From the NCBI GenBank assembly GCA_950295325.1, contig OX485809.1, forward strand, positions 19,484,144 to 19,548,143: DNA of 64,000 nucleotides, in the 5' to 3' direction. Below, piece by piece: positions 48,426 to 59,789 of this stretch. Source of the stretch: Polytrichum commune (Eukaryota; Streptophyta; Polytrichopsida; Polytrichales; Polytrichaceae). Made by a program: the position numbers and the translations under genes. Within the stretch, counting starts at the first letter, position 1; each line of letters begins with the position of its first letter. The notes beneath the pieces are model-generated. The model saw only the letters and a list, made by a program, of their open reading frames with translations. It ran no database searches and was not told where the DNA came from.

Positions 48426-50339
48426 TGTGTAGCCATTGACGAGTGCACCGCACCGCACCGGTGGCGGTGTTAGGAACACTGAGAGTAGCACACCGGGAAC
48501 AGAGAGCGTCACCGGGAGCACACCGGGAACGGCCGAGAGGCTGGGAACGGATAACGTCACCAGGAGCGGCCCGGGAACGTAGGAGCAGCGTGGGAACGAC
48601 ACTGAGAGAAGGGAGCAGCAGGGGAACGTCACGGGAACGAGCCGAGACCGGTGGGAACGGGTGGCGAGCCATCGGGAACACGGATTAGCCATTGGGAACG
48701 GAGTCACACCATAGGGAACGGCCGAATTAAGTGAGTACATTAGAGTAGTAGCCACCTAGCTATGTAGTGACTACTTAGTAGACACCTAGTTCTCTTTTAG
48801 TGAACACCTAGGTACTCTTAGTGAACACGTACTCACTAGTCTAAGGGATGTAGATGGAAAACACTACCAAGGGATGAAAATCCCTTGGACGAACATAACT
48901 ACCATCCATGCGGCAATGAACATCAACCTTTTGAATGAACGGATGTTATGAATGATAACCGATTACCTTAGGCACATCTAGGAATAAGGAGGATTGCATC
49001 ATAATTAACACCACACGAACATTCAAATTAAGCATGTGCTCATTATTAAATTAGATACGCCGGGATAAAATTAGACTGTATGTAGATACGTGGCTAAAAA
49101 TAGACGGATCCTAGATGAGGTAATAGGGGGACTAAGGCCTAACCGCCTAATTAGGAGATTAATAGATTTCATACCCTATATAAAGAGGGCACTTAGGGGC
49201 CCTAATTCACCTCATTATGCATTTCAACAATCCAACGTGAGCGTCAAGAGGAGCATTATTGGGAGTGATTTGACGACAATCGGAGCTTCGCGATTTTACT
49301 CGAGGAATCGAAGATCTTTTCGACAACCTTGAAGACTCTAAAACTTTTAGAGATATTCGAAGACTGAAGGCCCGAGGCTGAGGGACCACGAGGCCGCAAG
49401 GCGTGAAGACGAAGACCGAGGACTTAGCGATATTTGAAGATACTCGAAGACGAACATCTTCGAGTTTGAAGACCGAATTTAGACTGAGAGCCCGCGATAC
49501 TGAAGGCCCGCCCACTGGAGACCGTGTCTGGAGGACCGCGGAACCGGACGGCGAGTTTCCGAGACTTGAAGACTGATTCTTAACGAATCCGAAGACTCGG
49601 AGATATGAAGACCCCTTTTGAGTGTGCCGTGAAGATTGAGGGCCCGAGGTACTGATAGACCACGAGACCGTAGGAGCGAAGACTAAAGACCTATGAAGTA
49701 CTTGAAGACTTGATTGAAGACTTTTGAAGACCGGGAGAACATGAAAAACTAAAGGACTACAAAACTGAGGGCCCATGAGACTGGAGGACCGAGAAGATAA
49801 AAAACTAAGGAGGTTCGAAGACCAAGGAGGTTCTCGAAGCTAAAGATTAAGGCGTTTCAAAGTCAAGATTGGGGATACTTGTGATGGCTAAGAAGATTTT
49901 ACAAAGACTAAGAAAATTCTCTTGAAGAGTGAAGTCTAAAGGAATTTCTCGAGACCGGAGAATTAAACTTTCATCATTAGAGATTGAAGACATTGAGGGG
50001 GGATTCAAACCATCATTTGAGAATAGGAGAATTCGAAGACTATCAAGTAGTCCAATCTCACGATTAAATTATTACAATCTAGATATACCAATAAACATGA
50101 TTGATAAAACACTCAAGATTGTGAATTTTGGTTGAGGATATTGGAATTGAAATAGAATTGAGGTATATTGGTTTCCTAATATATTACTTGTAAAAGTACT
50201 CTCTACGCTCACAACACTTAACCTCGACATTAAAATTTCGGGGAACATAAGCTTGAAAGCTTAGGCTCCTTTCTCCTTAAAGAGTTATAAAGAGGTTCAT
50301 AACACTTAACCGTGACATTAGGATTTCGGGGAACATAAG
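48426..50339 (+). repeat. Unit A (5' LTR-like), first part
   Basis: It begins with an array of GGGAAC-centred short motifs (about 48478-48720). A TATA box CTATATAAAG lies near 49176. Then comes a purine-rich degenerate series of GAAGAC/GAGGACC motifs (about 49.3-49.86 kb). It is interrupted at 50340 by the chromovirus and resumes at 59474. Confidence 0.65.
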
Positions 50340-50700
50340 TGTAACGTTCTCAAATATTATGAGATTCAAGAGGCATGTTCTACCCAACCTTAGAGCTTAT
50401 ATACAAGTACCACTGGCAGTTGAAGCCACCTCCAACTGGTAGTTAAGTGGTAGTTAAATATATATTAACGAGCTTTCCCCCATGCCTTTAGGATATCTCT
50501 AAGTGCAGTTAAATAGTGGTCTCTACTTACGTGGGAGAACTACGTGTAGAACCACAGTCATCAACTAGTAGTTAACTCCCTTTACCTTTAGGACTGCTAT
50601 AGCACTCATGGTAGCGCCTCTAGTTTTATAATAAAGGAGTCCCAGTTGAATGAGAGGTTGTAAATAAATATAAAAAAATAAATATGTAATACACGTTACA
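50340..50700 (-). repeat. Chromovirus 3' LTR
   Basis: 361 bp, TG..CA, about 97 percent identical to the partner at 59113-59473 (11 differences counted by eye). Confidence 0.95.
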
Positions 50701-50716
50701 CACCTCCCCACTTAGG
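50701..50716 (-). other. Polypurine tract of the chromovirus
   Basis: On the minus strand AAGTGGGGAGGTG lies immediately upstream of the 3' LTR, the expected site for plus-strand priming. Confidence 0.8.
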
Positions 50717-50910
50717 AATGAACGTCCGCGTTCATAAATGCTCCCAAATCGTAGTGCATCAAGAAAAATATAGTCAAGACCACCACTAATTTAAGCGAGC
50801 CATGGGATCTGTATCTGTACCATGCTCCATGCCAATTGGCAGGGTGAAACAAGTTAATAATAACACCCCGTTTACCGGATCCTGTGCAGGCCGGAGAGAA
50901 CAGAAGGCGC

Positions 50911-51504
50911 CTACCCCGAAGATACCTTCCGCCTCAAACGTTTTTGCGCAGCTGGGGCTTCGCGGTCACGCTTAACACCGTGGCGTGTAAGTCTGTCCTC
51001 AGACTTTGCTACCGCATCCCAATACTCCTTGAGGACTTCTACACTCAAGTTGCATTCGGGCTCCCATGAATTATGCTCAAGTGCATATCCGAGCCATTTG
51101 ATAAAATAGAATTTCTTGGGGCGAGAACGAGACCCTCTATCTTCGTGTGAAAGCACGCGTTCTACTTCATAAGATGCATCTTCCTCAAAGACTGGCGGAG
51201 GGGGAGGCTGTACCCTGCCATCGGCCACATAAGGCCTAAGAAGTGACACATGAAAGACATCGTGGATCTTAAATGTATATGGCAGTTGCACGCGGTATGC
51301 TACCACCCCTATTCTTTGTACCACCCGAAATGGGCCAATCCACCTTGGTAAAAGCTGTTGAGCTCCTGGGACCTTCAACTTAATGTTGGTAGTACTTACT
51401 AGCACTTGCTGGTCCACTTCGAACGAGACCTCTCGTCGGTTCTTGTCAGCATAGAACTTTTGTCGTTGTTGCGCAGCAATGAGATGTTTTCTTGGCTTCC
51501 CCAA
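50911..51504 (-). pseudogene. Chromovirus integrase C-terminus with chromodomain
   Basis: The frame contains the integrase tail (QQVLVSTTNIKL, LLPRWIGPFRV, HDVFHVSLLRPY). A chromodomain follows (YEVERVLSHED, then FYFIKWLGYALEHNSWEPE), which in this family targets integration to particular chromatin. It is out of frame with the upstream integrase because of an extra A near 51494, where KKHLIAAQQRQK should continue from GEAKK. It has a normal end about 200 bp before the polypurine tract. Confidence 0.9.
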
Positions 51505-51547
51505 TCACATGTGTCATATGCTCGACAAAATTCTGCGCAACAGGGAC

Positions 51548-52704
51548 TTAACACCTGTTGTTCCCACTAATTGGTGTCCGGGGCTGCTGACCATAGTTCA
51601 GGACAAACGGAGTATTCCGTACAGATTCTTGCCAAGAGCTATTATATGCAAATTCAACTACTGCAAGGAATTCATCCCAATCATCTTGCACTGGGTTGAC
51701 ATAATGCCGCAACATGTCCTCCAGGATACGGTTTACCCGTTCCGTCTGCCCATCAGTTTGAGGATGGAATGCGATGGACATGGCCAACCTTGTCCCCAAA
51801 AGACCATGTAACGCATCCCAAAACTTACTTATGAATCTAGCGTCCCTGTCGCTTAGGATTACCCTGGGTAGACCACGCAACTTATATACATGATCACGGA
51901 ATAACCTTGCCGTTCCTTCAGTAGTAACCTGTGTGGTGGTTGGCATAAAGTGGGCCATCTTGGACAACTTATCCACGCACACAAAGATGGCATCATAACC
52001 ATTAGCAGATGGAGTCAATCCAGAGATAAAATCCATGCTCACTACTTCCCAATTTCTATTTGGAATCTCCAATGGTTGTAAAAGGCCTGCTGATTTAAGA
52101 GTAGGGGCCTTACTCCTTTGGCAAGTCTCACAAGATTTTATATAGCTTTTGATGGACCCTTGCATCTTAGGCCACCAAAAGTTTACTCGCACCCTCTTAT
52201 ACGTTTTAGTTACCCCTATATGACCGCTATACATTGCATCATGATACTCACGGAGCAAAAATGACTTGATATTCGATTCTTGGAATGACACATCTGGAAC
52301 CACAACCGCCTTTTCATACCACCAAATGTGATTCTCATAAACAAAATGTTTCAGATTGTGCGGGTTTGAGAACCAAGGATCAAGAGCATACCCGGCAATG
52401 ATAGTTTGATATAACTTCTGATCACTGACGAACTCCGGGTACCCCTTCGGATTGTTGTCTTGCTCAACATGATCACCTCACCTAGCGTCTGCAGCCACCA
52501 TTTGAAGGACCGAATTACTTGGAGCAGACCGCGGTACCATCCAGGCTGGCTGGTCACCCGAGTCTAGTGGATTCCGACTCAGAGGATCTACCATATTAAT
52601 CCTTCCTGGTCTATACACCCATCTATAGACAAAAGTTTGCTCCAAGAACTCCAACCATTGAGCTTGACGTCTTGATAACGTATGTTGTATTTTTAAATAC
52701 ACCA
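51548..52704 (-). pseudogene. Chromovirus RNase H 3' end and integrase core
   Basis: It resumes RNase H after the solo LTR (VYLKIQHTLSRRQ, then YRPGRINMVDPLSR). A TAG at 52478-52480 interrupts it. It then continues with the integrase HHCC zinc-binding region (H..H..CETCQRSK) and the DDE core: MDFI, SDRDARF and GQTERVNR. The frame ends at a TAA (51548-51550) before the chromodomain part. Confidence 0.9.
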
Positions 52705-52709
52705 GAGGG

Positions 52710-54915
52710 TGTCCGGAGGGCCACCTTCAACCATCCAGCCTCAGACGGTGTAACCCGCTGCTGAACCGGTTTACATGGAAGTTACTCCCACCAAAATTAG
52801 ATCTTCTTCTCTCTAAGTCTCGCGAAGGTGTTTACAATCTTTTGTGTCTCAATCCCGTAACATATAGTTTCAATGTCCTCTAAACTCTCTAGGAGTAGTT
52901 GGTCTAAGATTACAAGTTTATGTCCCCCTAAAGTGTCCGTAACAAGAATTACTTAAAAGCATATTCAATGTCTCTCAATAACTCCTTTATGAACTCTCAA
53001 TGAGTAAGTGCCTTAGAACTTAAGTTAATGTTTCTTCAATCGTGTAATGTCAAGGTTAAGTGTTTCTCCGAGGAAACCATCCTTATACAATATCTTTCAT
53101 GGTTGAATTTACCCAAAACACATTTCAAGTTCATAACTCTCGTAATTTGAATCCATCTAAATTCCCCTACCTACAATATCTTTCATGTTTTGAATGTATA
53201 TCCTATCGATGTATAATCCTATATAGAATCCTTATTCATTCCTTTAAATTCCAATGCAATATCTTTTATTCCGTTCAAGTTTCAAACCCGTTGCCTAAAT
53301 ACTTTCATAAGGTAGCATACTCCCTCACTAAGACAACCTAGCTTGTGGAAGGTACTTAGACATAATTAAATCCCTTTACATTCCGTTAATTATAAGTGTA
53401 TGCTTTAGAGCCAAATCTCTAATGCTTTAGCACATAATTGCTACTTCTTAGAACATTCCAAATCTTTGGCTAAGGTCGGAAATATTCCCAGAATATTCTC
53501 TTAGGCCGCCAAAATCCCTAAGTGCTAAATTAGGGGATTTTGATGACGAGGCCACATCTTGGCCACCTTTGGTTCCAAACCTTTGCTTGCTTTATGATTT
53601 GATTAGTCTTATCAAGTCCTCTCAATCAAACTAATCTAGGTGCCTCAAATCCAATGGCGTGAAAGGTAATGATGTGAACTTATGCTAAGATGTCAAGCTT
53701 CGGCTTGAGGTATCATAACCTTTTCCATCAATGAGCACTACCTAGGTGCTTTGATTTACTTAGCTTAGATTCTTTTGCCTCAACCTCTTGCCAAGTGTGG
53801 TGATTGTACCGTCTTGTATGCGTAATCCAAGTTGCTAAGAAAGAACCTCAAGTTTGTCGCACGCGATTTACTTCTCCTTATATGCTTTCGCAAAGTATTT
53901 ATCGGAGTTCCTTTATATGGTGCTTTGCCAATGAGCCGCATGCAAGTTCTCGGGTCATCTCTTTTCCAAAACTTTGCTCGTCTTATAATTCGGTAATTGC
54001 CTAAGCCTAGGTGAGTATATTACTCCTTGATTGCCGCATGATATCTTAATGCACCGAGGTTGTCGAATACGATCCCTAGACACAAACTTAATGCACCGCG
54101 GGTGCCGATTGTCTATCTAATAGCGATCTCTAGACTCAAACTTAATGCACCGCGGGTGCCGATTGTCTATCTAATAGCGATCCCTAGACTCGACCTATTG
54201 CACCGCGGGTGCCGATTGTCTATCTAATGACGAACTCAAGACTCGGGAGCTCGGACACTCATGTAGGATTTTGGATATGCAAAATGATGTGTATTAGGGC
54301 CCTCAAGTGGCCTCCTTATATAGTCTTACAAATCTATATTTTCCTAGGATTTTTGTAAATGTTAGTTCGGCTAAATTTAGCTCTGTATCTAATAATAGCC
54401 GAATTCAAATGTCTTTAATCCGTAGAGTTCAAATCTAAAAAGTCTAATATGTGATTCATGCGTACATATCTCTCCATATCCCGAGCCTATTTAATTGAGC
54501 ACATGCTCCTAAAGTGGGGCATTTGTGCCTCTCCTAATCTCAGTGCTAGCCCTATTTCCACTAGCCATTCTTGTGCCTCCTTTAGCCGTTGTGTTCCCCT
54601 TATCCTCCCTGGTTCTCATGCACCGCTCCCGGTTCCCCGATGCCGCTCCCATAGTCGCTCCCGTGTTCCCAGGTGCCTCGGCTCTCGGTTCCCGTTCCCA
54701 CAGGCCTCGGCTCTCAGTTCCCGTTCCCATGCGTTCTCGGGCGTTCCCCTCAGTTCCCGGGACCCTGTTCACACCGCCGGCCGCTCCTTGATTGCCGGCC
54801 TCCTCTTGCTCGTGCCCTGGCTTCCTCTCTCGCGCTCCTTGGTTTCGTCTCCCGCGCTCCTTGGCCTCTTGCCTTCCGGCTCTCCTTCCAACTTGGGAGG
54901 AGTGTGAGCTCACCA
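52710..54915 (-). mobile_element. Solo LTR (2.2 kb) of the long-LTR family inside the chromovirus
   Basis: GAGGG is duplicated at 52705-52709 and 54916-54920. On the minus strand the LTR begins TGGTGAGC and ends CCGGACA. It shares three ordered features with units A and B: the GGGAAC motif array (54.6-54.77 kb), the promoter block CTATATAAGGAGG..GGGCCCTAATAC (54.28-54.34 kb) and the terminal GTAACTTCCATGTAAACCGG block (52.75-52.80 kb). No internal region is present. The insertion plus duplication is 2211 bp, a multiple of three. RNase H nevertheless runs into LTR sequence and stops. Confidence 0.85.
54030..54240. repeat. 54-bp tandem repeat in the solo LTR
   Basis: About four units each contain TGCACCGCGGGTGCCGATTG and TCTATCTAATAGCGA. 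The first unit is diverged. The position relative to the promoter block parallels the unrelated tandem array in unit B. Confidence 0.85.
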
Positions 54916-54920
54916 GAGGG

Positions 54921-57112
54921 TTATGATCTGTGACGATCGTGCAATTTGCACCCTCTAGGTAACACCGCCAGGTTCGCATGGCGTGCACAACTGCTGCAAG
55001 TTCTTGTTCACCAGTAGTGTAATTTCTCTCAGCGGGAGAAAATTTCTTACTCTCAAAAGCAATGGGCTTACCTCCCTGAAGTAAGACGGCCCCTGCTCCG
55101 AGTAAAGAAGCGTCACTAACGACCTCAAATGGCTCCCCTAACTTGGGTAAGGTCAGAACTGGTGCATGTGTTAAAACATACTTAACATTCTCAAAAGCAC
55201 ATTCACACTCGTCAGTCCAAGTGTACTTGACTTTGCTTCGCGTCAGAGAAGTCAAAGGCGCAATCAGAGTGGAATATCCATGTATGAATCTGCGGAAGTA
55301 ATTGCAAAGTCCCAAGAAGGATCGTAATTGTCCGACTTCAAGAGGTCTATGCCACTTGGCCACATTCTCAATTTTCTTAGGATCCACCTTGATGCCCTCC
55401 TTGCCAACAACATATCCTAAATAATGCAATTCACTCTTTCCGAAATGACACTTAGACATCTTTGCATAAAACTGATTCTCTCGTAGAATTTGAAGTACTT
55501 GTGCCAAATGACTGACATGTTCCTCCTCGTTCTTTAAAAAAATTAAGATGTCATCTAGATATACCAAAACAAACTTTCCAATGAACTTGTGAAAAACACG
55601 ATTCATTACTCCTTGAAAAGTTGCTGGTGCATTGGTCAATCCAAAACTTAATACTTTGAATTGGTAATGACCAAACGGTGTTCTAAACGCCGTCTTAGGA
55701 GCATCCTCCGCGGATATCTTAATCTGGTGATAACCTTGTGCCAAATCAAGAGATGAAAATACTGTAGAGCCGGCTAACTAGTCAAAAAGATCATCAATAC
55801 GAGGCAACGGATAACGATTTTTTACCGTTTGCTTATTAAGTGCCCGATAATCCACCACCATTTGCAGCGCTCCATCCTTTTTCTTGACGAACAAGATGGG
55901 AGACCCATAAGGCGATGAACTAGGCTCTATCCATCCCTTTTCCAAATACTCCTTGATCTGTTTCTTGGCCTCCTACAGCTCGAGAGGACTCAACCTATAG
56001 ATCGGCCTAAATGGCAGCTTGCCATCTGGCTCTAAAAGAATAGTATGGGCCATTTCCCGCTCTGGAGGTAACCCTGTAGGTATGGGCTGAAAAACATCAG
56101 CATATTCCTCCAACACTATGGCATAAGGTGTTGCCACTGTGTCCTCTACGTCGTCTCCAACCGCGGTCAACTGAACTAGGAACGACGTTGCTCCCTTCCG
56201 AATTGACCGTTTGAACTGCATGGCAGTGAGTCTATGGGGATTTGGACTCTGACATTGCACTGGGTTCACATGCAGTGTCATTTTACGGCGGCCCTTATAC
56301 AACACGCAACATTCAGATGCAAAATCCAAGCGTGTCTTGTGCTGCACTAGCCAATCATTGCCCAATATCAAATCAATGCCTTCACTTAACTTTGCTACCA
56401 GGCAAGTAATTTGGCTTTGATATTGCTGTATTCTAACATGAACTTTAATCTTGCCGTCCGTTTGGACTTCATCACCATTGCCTAATACCAGTGTGTTACT
56501 GCCATTTTTCACTTTTAACCCGAAGGTCTTAGCAAAACCAAAACTCACAAAGCAATGTGATGCGACACTATCCATTAATACAGATGCATTCTGATGAGCT
56601 ACTTGCCCTGAGAAACTCATCATCAGTTGAGAAGACAGAGTGAGCTGATTCAGCACACGTGGCCTAGGTTCATCCAAATAAACATGCCACTGCACTGAGT
56701 TTGATTCAAATTGATGGACCAATTTAAATCGTGATAAAGTTCTCTTAAGACCTTTTGCTTTACGTTTGTCAACAATAAAACAAGCGTCGGTCTCATATGG
56801 CGCTCCCTCTTTACCGTGCAAATAAGATCTCAAGAAACTTTGCAAATCATCCACTGATGATATAATCAATGAGAACGCTCCATAAACTTTGGAGTTCACA
56901 TCTAATACATCACTGAGTGGGAGTAACGGAGTTGGCAAAATAATGTCTTTATTCAAAATATCAGACACGATGACATTAAATTGCTTATTGACTAAACCTT
57001 GAATCACTTCCAAAGCATCACTAGGTAAATAAAAAACACCCTCCAAAACTTCAACAAGTCCTGACACTAGCCCACTGCCTAAGTGTCGGACTTGTGAAAA
57101 GACTTCTTGCAT
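54921..57112 (-). pseudogene. Chromovirus protease, reverse transcriptase and 5' part of RNase H
   Basis: The frame overlaps gag by 34 nt in the -1 register, which suggests ribosomal frameshifting. The protease site is LMDSVASHCFVS, where DSG is usual, followed by ILGNDWL. Reverse transcriptase shows [32 protein letters not shown] and the catalytic VYLDDILIF. RNase H shows VVSDASLLGAG, GEQELAAVV and VTDHNPL before the solo-LTR insertion. TAG stops at 55973-55975 and 55778-55780 interrupt it. The second lies where DQLAG is typical, consistent with CAG to TAG. Confidence 0.92.
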
Positions 57113-58209
57113 TTCTGTGCAGGTTGCTGCTCAGCACTCTTCTTGCCATCAGGACAATCTCTAGCCAAGTGTCCTTCCTTGTGACATTGAAAACAAATAC
57201 CATCTTTTTTGTCAGTGTTTCTTGCCGAAGGGGCCTCCCCTTTACCCTGCTTACTCTTCTTGTAAAAGGCGGAAGAGCGGCCTTCAGAGCGGCGAGACTT
57301 GTTGTCTCTAATCGGCCCTGTGTGGCCATTGGTCTTGACAACCGGTGCATCAAAATGAGACTTATCATTGTCCCGTCCTTTTGCATCTTGTGTGTACGTA
57401 GCGTCTATAGTCACTGCATAATTGATGAGACGTTTGATGTCCTCCCATGGCCCACCATCGCCCTTAGGATCCACCAAGACCTTCTTGCAGATATTCTCCT
57501 TGAGCCCTGATATGAATCTCTCAATCTTATCTCCCCGGGAGACATGATTTTTAGTAATGTGTGAGCACAACTGCTGAAACTCATTTGCATAGTCCTCAAC
57601 ATAACCTTTCTGTTTAAGAACACGAAGCTTGTTCCGGGCTACCAATTCCTGATTGACAATGCCATAAGCAGTGAGTAATGTATCATAGAAGTTATCCCAA
57701 AGCTGTGGATCTTTCTTATCCGCTGCCAGCTCCAATGCAAGCATATCCCAATGTTGTGACACATTGGTTTCCAGATATGTTGACGCAATTGTGACCCACT
57801 CCTCAGGAGCAATCTGGCGTGCAACCAAGAACTTTTTCATCTGGTTGAGCCAAGCCAGAATGGTAATTTTGGACTTATCCTTGAACCGTTCCGGCTTGCC
57901 AGCAGCTGTGGTGGACTTAGAACGGTCCCCCTCATTATACTTCTTCAAGAGTTGGACCTGGCATTCCAATGCTTCCAAGCGATTGGAATGCGTGTTCACA
58001 ATCGAGAAGGTTATTTCCCCTTGCTGCTCTATACGCTGAAATTGACTTAAGTCATCAATCAATTTCCCATTGCAGTAATCCTGAATAGCTTGGACCACCA
58101 AACTACGGATACTTGCATCACTCGGTGAAGAGGATGTGCCAATCGGGAAAACCTGGGGAGGACTATCCTCCCGTGACGGTCCAGAATTGTCCATATCCTC
58201 GATGGCCAT
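57079..58209 (-). CDS. Chromovirus gag (capsid and CCHC nucleocapsid)
   Basis: This is an open frame of 376 codons from the likely start MAIEDMDNSG (58209). The frame remains open upstream to 58311. It contains a retrotransposon gag domain (WLNQMKKFLVARQI, YLETNVSQHW, KGYVEDYANEFQQL) and a CCHC knuckle, CFQCHKEGHLARDC, that binds RNA. It is the only full-length frame of the element that I see as intact. It is a transposon gene, not a host gene. Confidence 0.9.
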   Translation of the reverse strand: MAIEDMDNSGPSREDSPPQVFPIGTSSSPSDASIRSLVVQAIQDYCNGKLIDDLSQFQRIEQQGEITFSIVNTHSNRLEALECQVQLLKKYNEGDRSKSTTAAGKPERFKDKSKITILAWLNQMKKFLVARQIAPEEWVTIASTYLETNVSQHWDMLALELAADKKDPQLWDNFYDTLLTAYGIVNQELVARNKLRVLKQKGYVEDYANEFQQLCSHITKNHVSRGDKIERFISGLKENICKKVLVDPKGDGGPWEDIKRLINYAVTIDATYTQDAKGRDNDKSHFDAPVVKTNGHTGPIRDNKSRRSEGRSSAFYKKSKQGKGEAPSARNTDKKDGICFQCHKEGHLARDCPDGKKSAEQQPAQKCKKSFHKSDT

Positions 58210-58439
58210 AACATAAACACACAAAATACAATGCCAAAAATTTGCGGGACTGCTCACGCGGTCCTGTACAATAAAAACCAAAACAGGAGACAAAACAATT
58301 CTACCCCCCAATAGCTTTCCCCAACAGAAAAATTAACCGTGTGTCTGAGAGCCACAATTTTCAGATTTTAACCACGAGTAAACAACCTACTCAGAAATCT
58401 TGCCCCAAGATTTCGACCCGATCCGATTTTTTGCCTAGG

Positions 58440-58775
58440 AGTTATACTTTTTTTCGTATGCTGCTCTCATAAGAACTTCAGAATAGGATAGCTCCCTCTG
58501 ACTTTCTCGAAATGACCTGAAATTTTAACTGTGACTAAGCTTAGAGAGACTAAACACAATTCATCTCACCAAATTTCAAGCCTATCCTATTTTCTGTCCG
58601 AAGGTTATGCCCATTTTCGTATGTTGCTCTCATAAGAACTTCAGAATAGGATAATTTCCTCTGACTTTCTCGAAATGACCTGAAATTTTAACTGTGACTA
58701 GAGAGACTAAACACAAATCATCTCACCAAATTTCGAGCCTATCCTATTTTCTGTCCGAAGGTTATGCCCATTTTA
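58440..58775. repeat. Tandem duplication of about 165 bp in the chromovirus leader
   Basis: Two units, each containing GCTCTCATAAGAACTTCAGA and CTTTCTCGAAATGACCTGA, lie between the 5' LTR and gag. The start of a third follows. Confidence 0.8.
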
Positions 58776-59099
58776 GTGCATAAATCTACCCAGGTTTCAG
58801 AATACTATAACTCCACCCCACTGACTTAAAACATCTTCAGATTTTAGCAGTGATCACTAAAACCAATTATTTATGACCCCCTAAAATGAGAGCCATAAGA
58901 GACGACGTAGCTCTCCTGTGCGACGCTCACTGCCCACGCAGCAGGCTGCCTCCCTCTGCTAGGCCGTAAGGAGACGAGACGAGACGAGGCAAGACGCGAC
59001 CCCCCAGGACCGCAACACCCTCCAGAAAAATTACCAACATAACAATTACATAGTGGAAGTTAATAGAAACCCAAATGAAAACAAGGTACAAGAGCGTCG

Positions 59100-59112
59100 G
59101 CTCTAATACCAA
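59100..59112 (-). other. Chromovirus primer binding site
   Basis: Next to the 5' LTR the minus strand reads TTGGTATTAGAGC. It differs at one position from TGGTATCAGAGC, the complement of the plant initiator tRNA-Met 3' end. Confidence 0.75.
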
Positions 59113-59473
59113 TGTAACGTTCTCAAATATTATGAGATTCAAGAATCATGTTCCACCCAACCTTAGAGCTTGTATACAAGTACCACTGGCAGTTGAGGCC
59201 ACCTCCAACTGGTAGTTAAGTGGTAGTTAAATATATATTAACGAGCTCTCCCCCATGCCTTTAGGATATCTCTAAGTGCAGTTAAATAGTGGTCTCTACT
59301 TACGTGGGAAAACTACGTGTAGAACCACAGTCATCAACTAGTAGTTAACTCCCTTTACCTTTAGGACTGCTAGAGCACTCAGGGTAGCGCCTCTAGTTTT
59401 ATAGTAAAGGAGTCCCAGTTGAATGAGAGGTTGTAAATAAATATAAAACAATAAATATGTAATACACGTTACA
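59113..59473 (-). repeat. Chromovirus 5' LTR
   Basis: 361 bp, paired with 50340-50700 and followed on the plus strand by the ATAAG duplication. Confidence 0.95.
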
Positions 59474-59789
59474 ATAAGCTTGAAAGCTTAGGCTACTTTC
59501 TCCTTAAAGATTCATCCAAGAGGAAACACCATTAGAAGATGGCCTCCATAGAGATTATAATCATTCAAACCATGAAAGATATTGTATACAAGAATGAAGT
59601 TCCTTTAAAATACACTTAACCTTGACATCAGAATTTAAAGGAACATAAACTTGCAAACTTAGGTCAACTACTTTAGGAGAATTCAAAAGAGCATTAAAAT
59701 CATGGGTTACAAGATTAAGACAACCAAGAGTTACGGACACCTTCACAAGTATTGGAATCTAAGAGGATGTAGACCCCCCCTTGGATGCA

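Larger units (their letters stand above)
50340..59473 (-). mobile_element. Ty3/gypsy chromovirus retrotransposon, inactivated
   Basis: Two 361-bp LTRs (50340-50700 and 59113-59473, TGTAACG..CGTTACA) differ at about 11 positions. They are flanked by ATAAG at 50335-50339 and 59474-59478. On the minus strand the order is 5' LTR, primer site, gag with CCHC knuckle, protease, reverse transcriptase, RNase H, integrase, chromodomain, polypurine tract and 3' LTR, which is the chromovirus layout. Damage includes TAG stops at 55973-55975, 55778-55780 and 52478-52480, a TAA at 51548-51550, a one-base insertion near 51494 and a 2.2-kb solo LTR in RNase H. It inserted into unit A of the long-LTR element. 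Confidence 0.95.

Noticed and set aside
54458-54907. 149-codon plus-strand Ser/Pro-rich ORF
   Set aside because: It arises from the GGGAAC/GTTCCC motif array of the solo LTR, with no protein signature.
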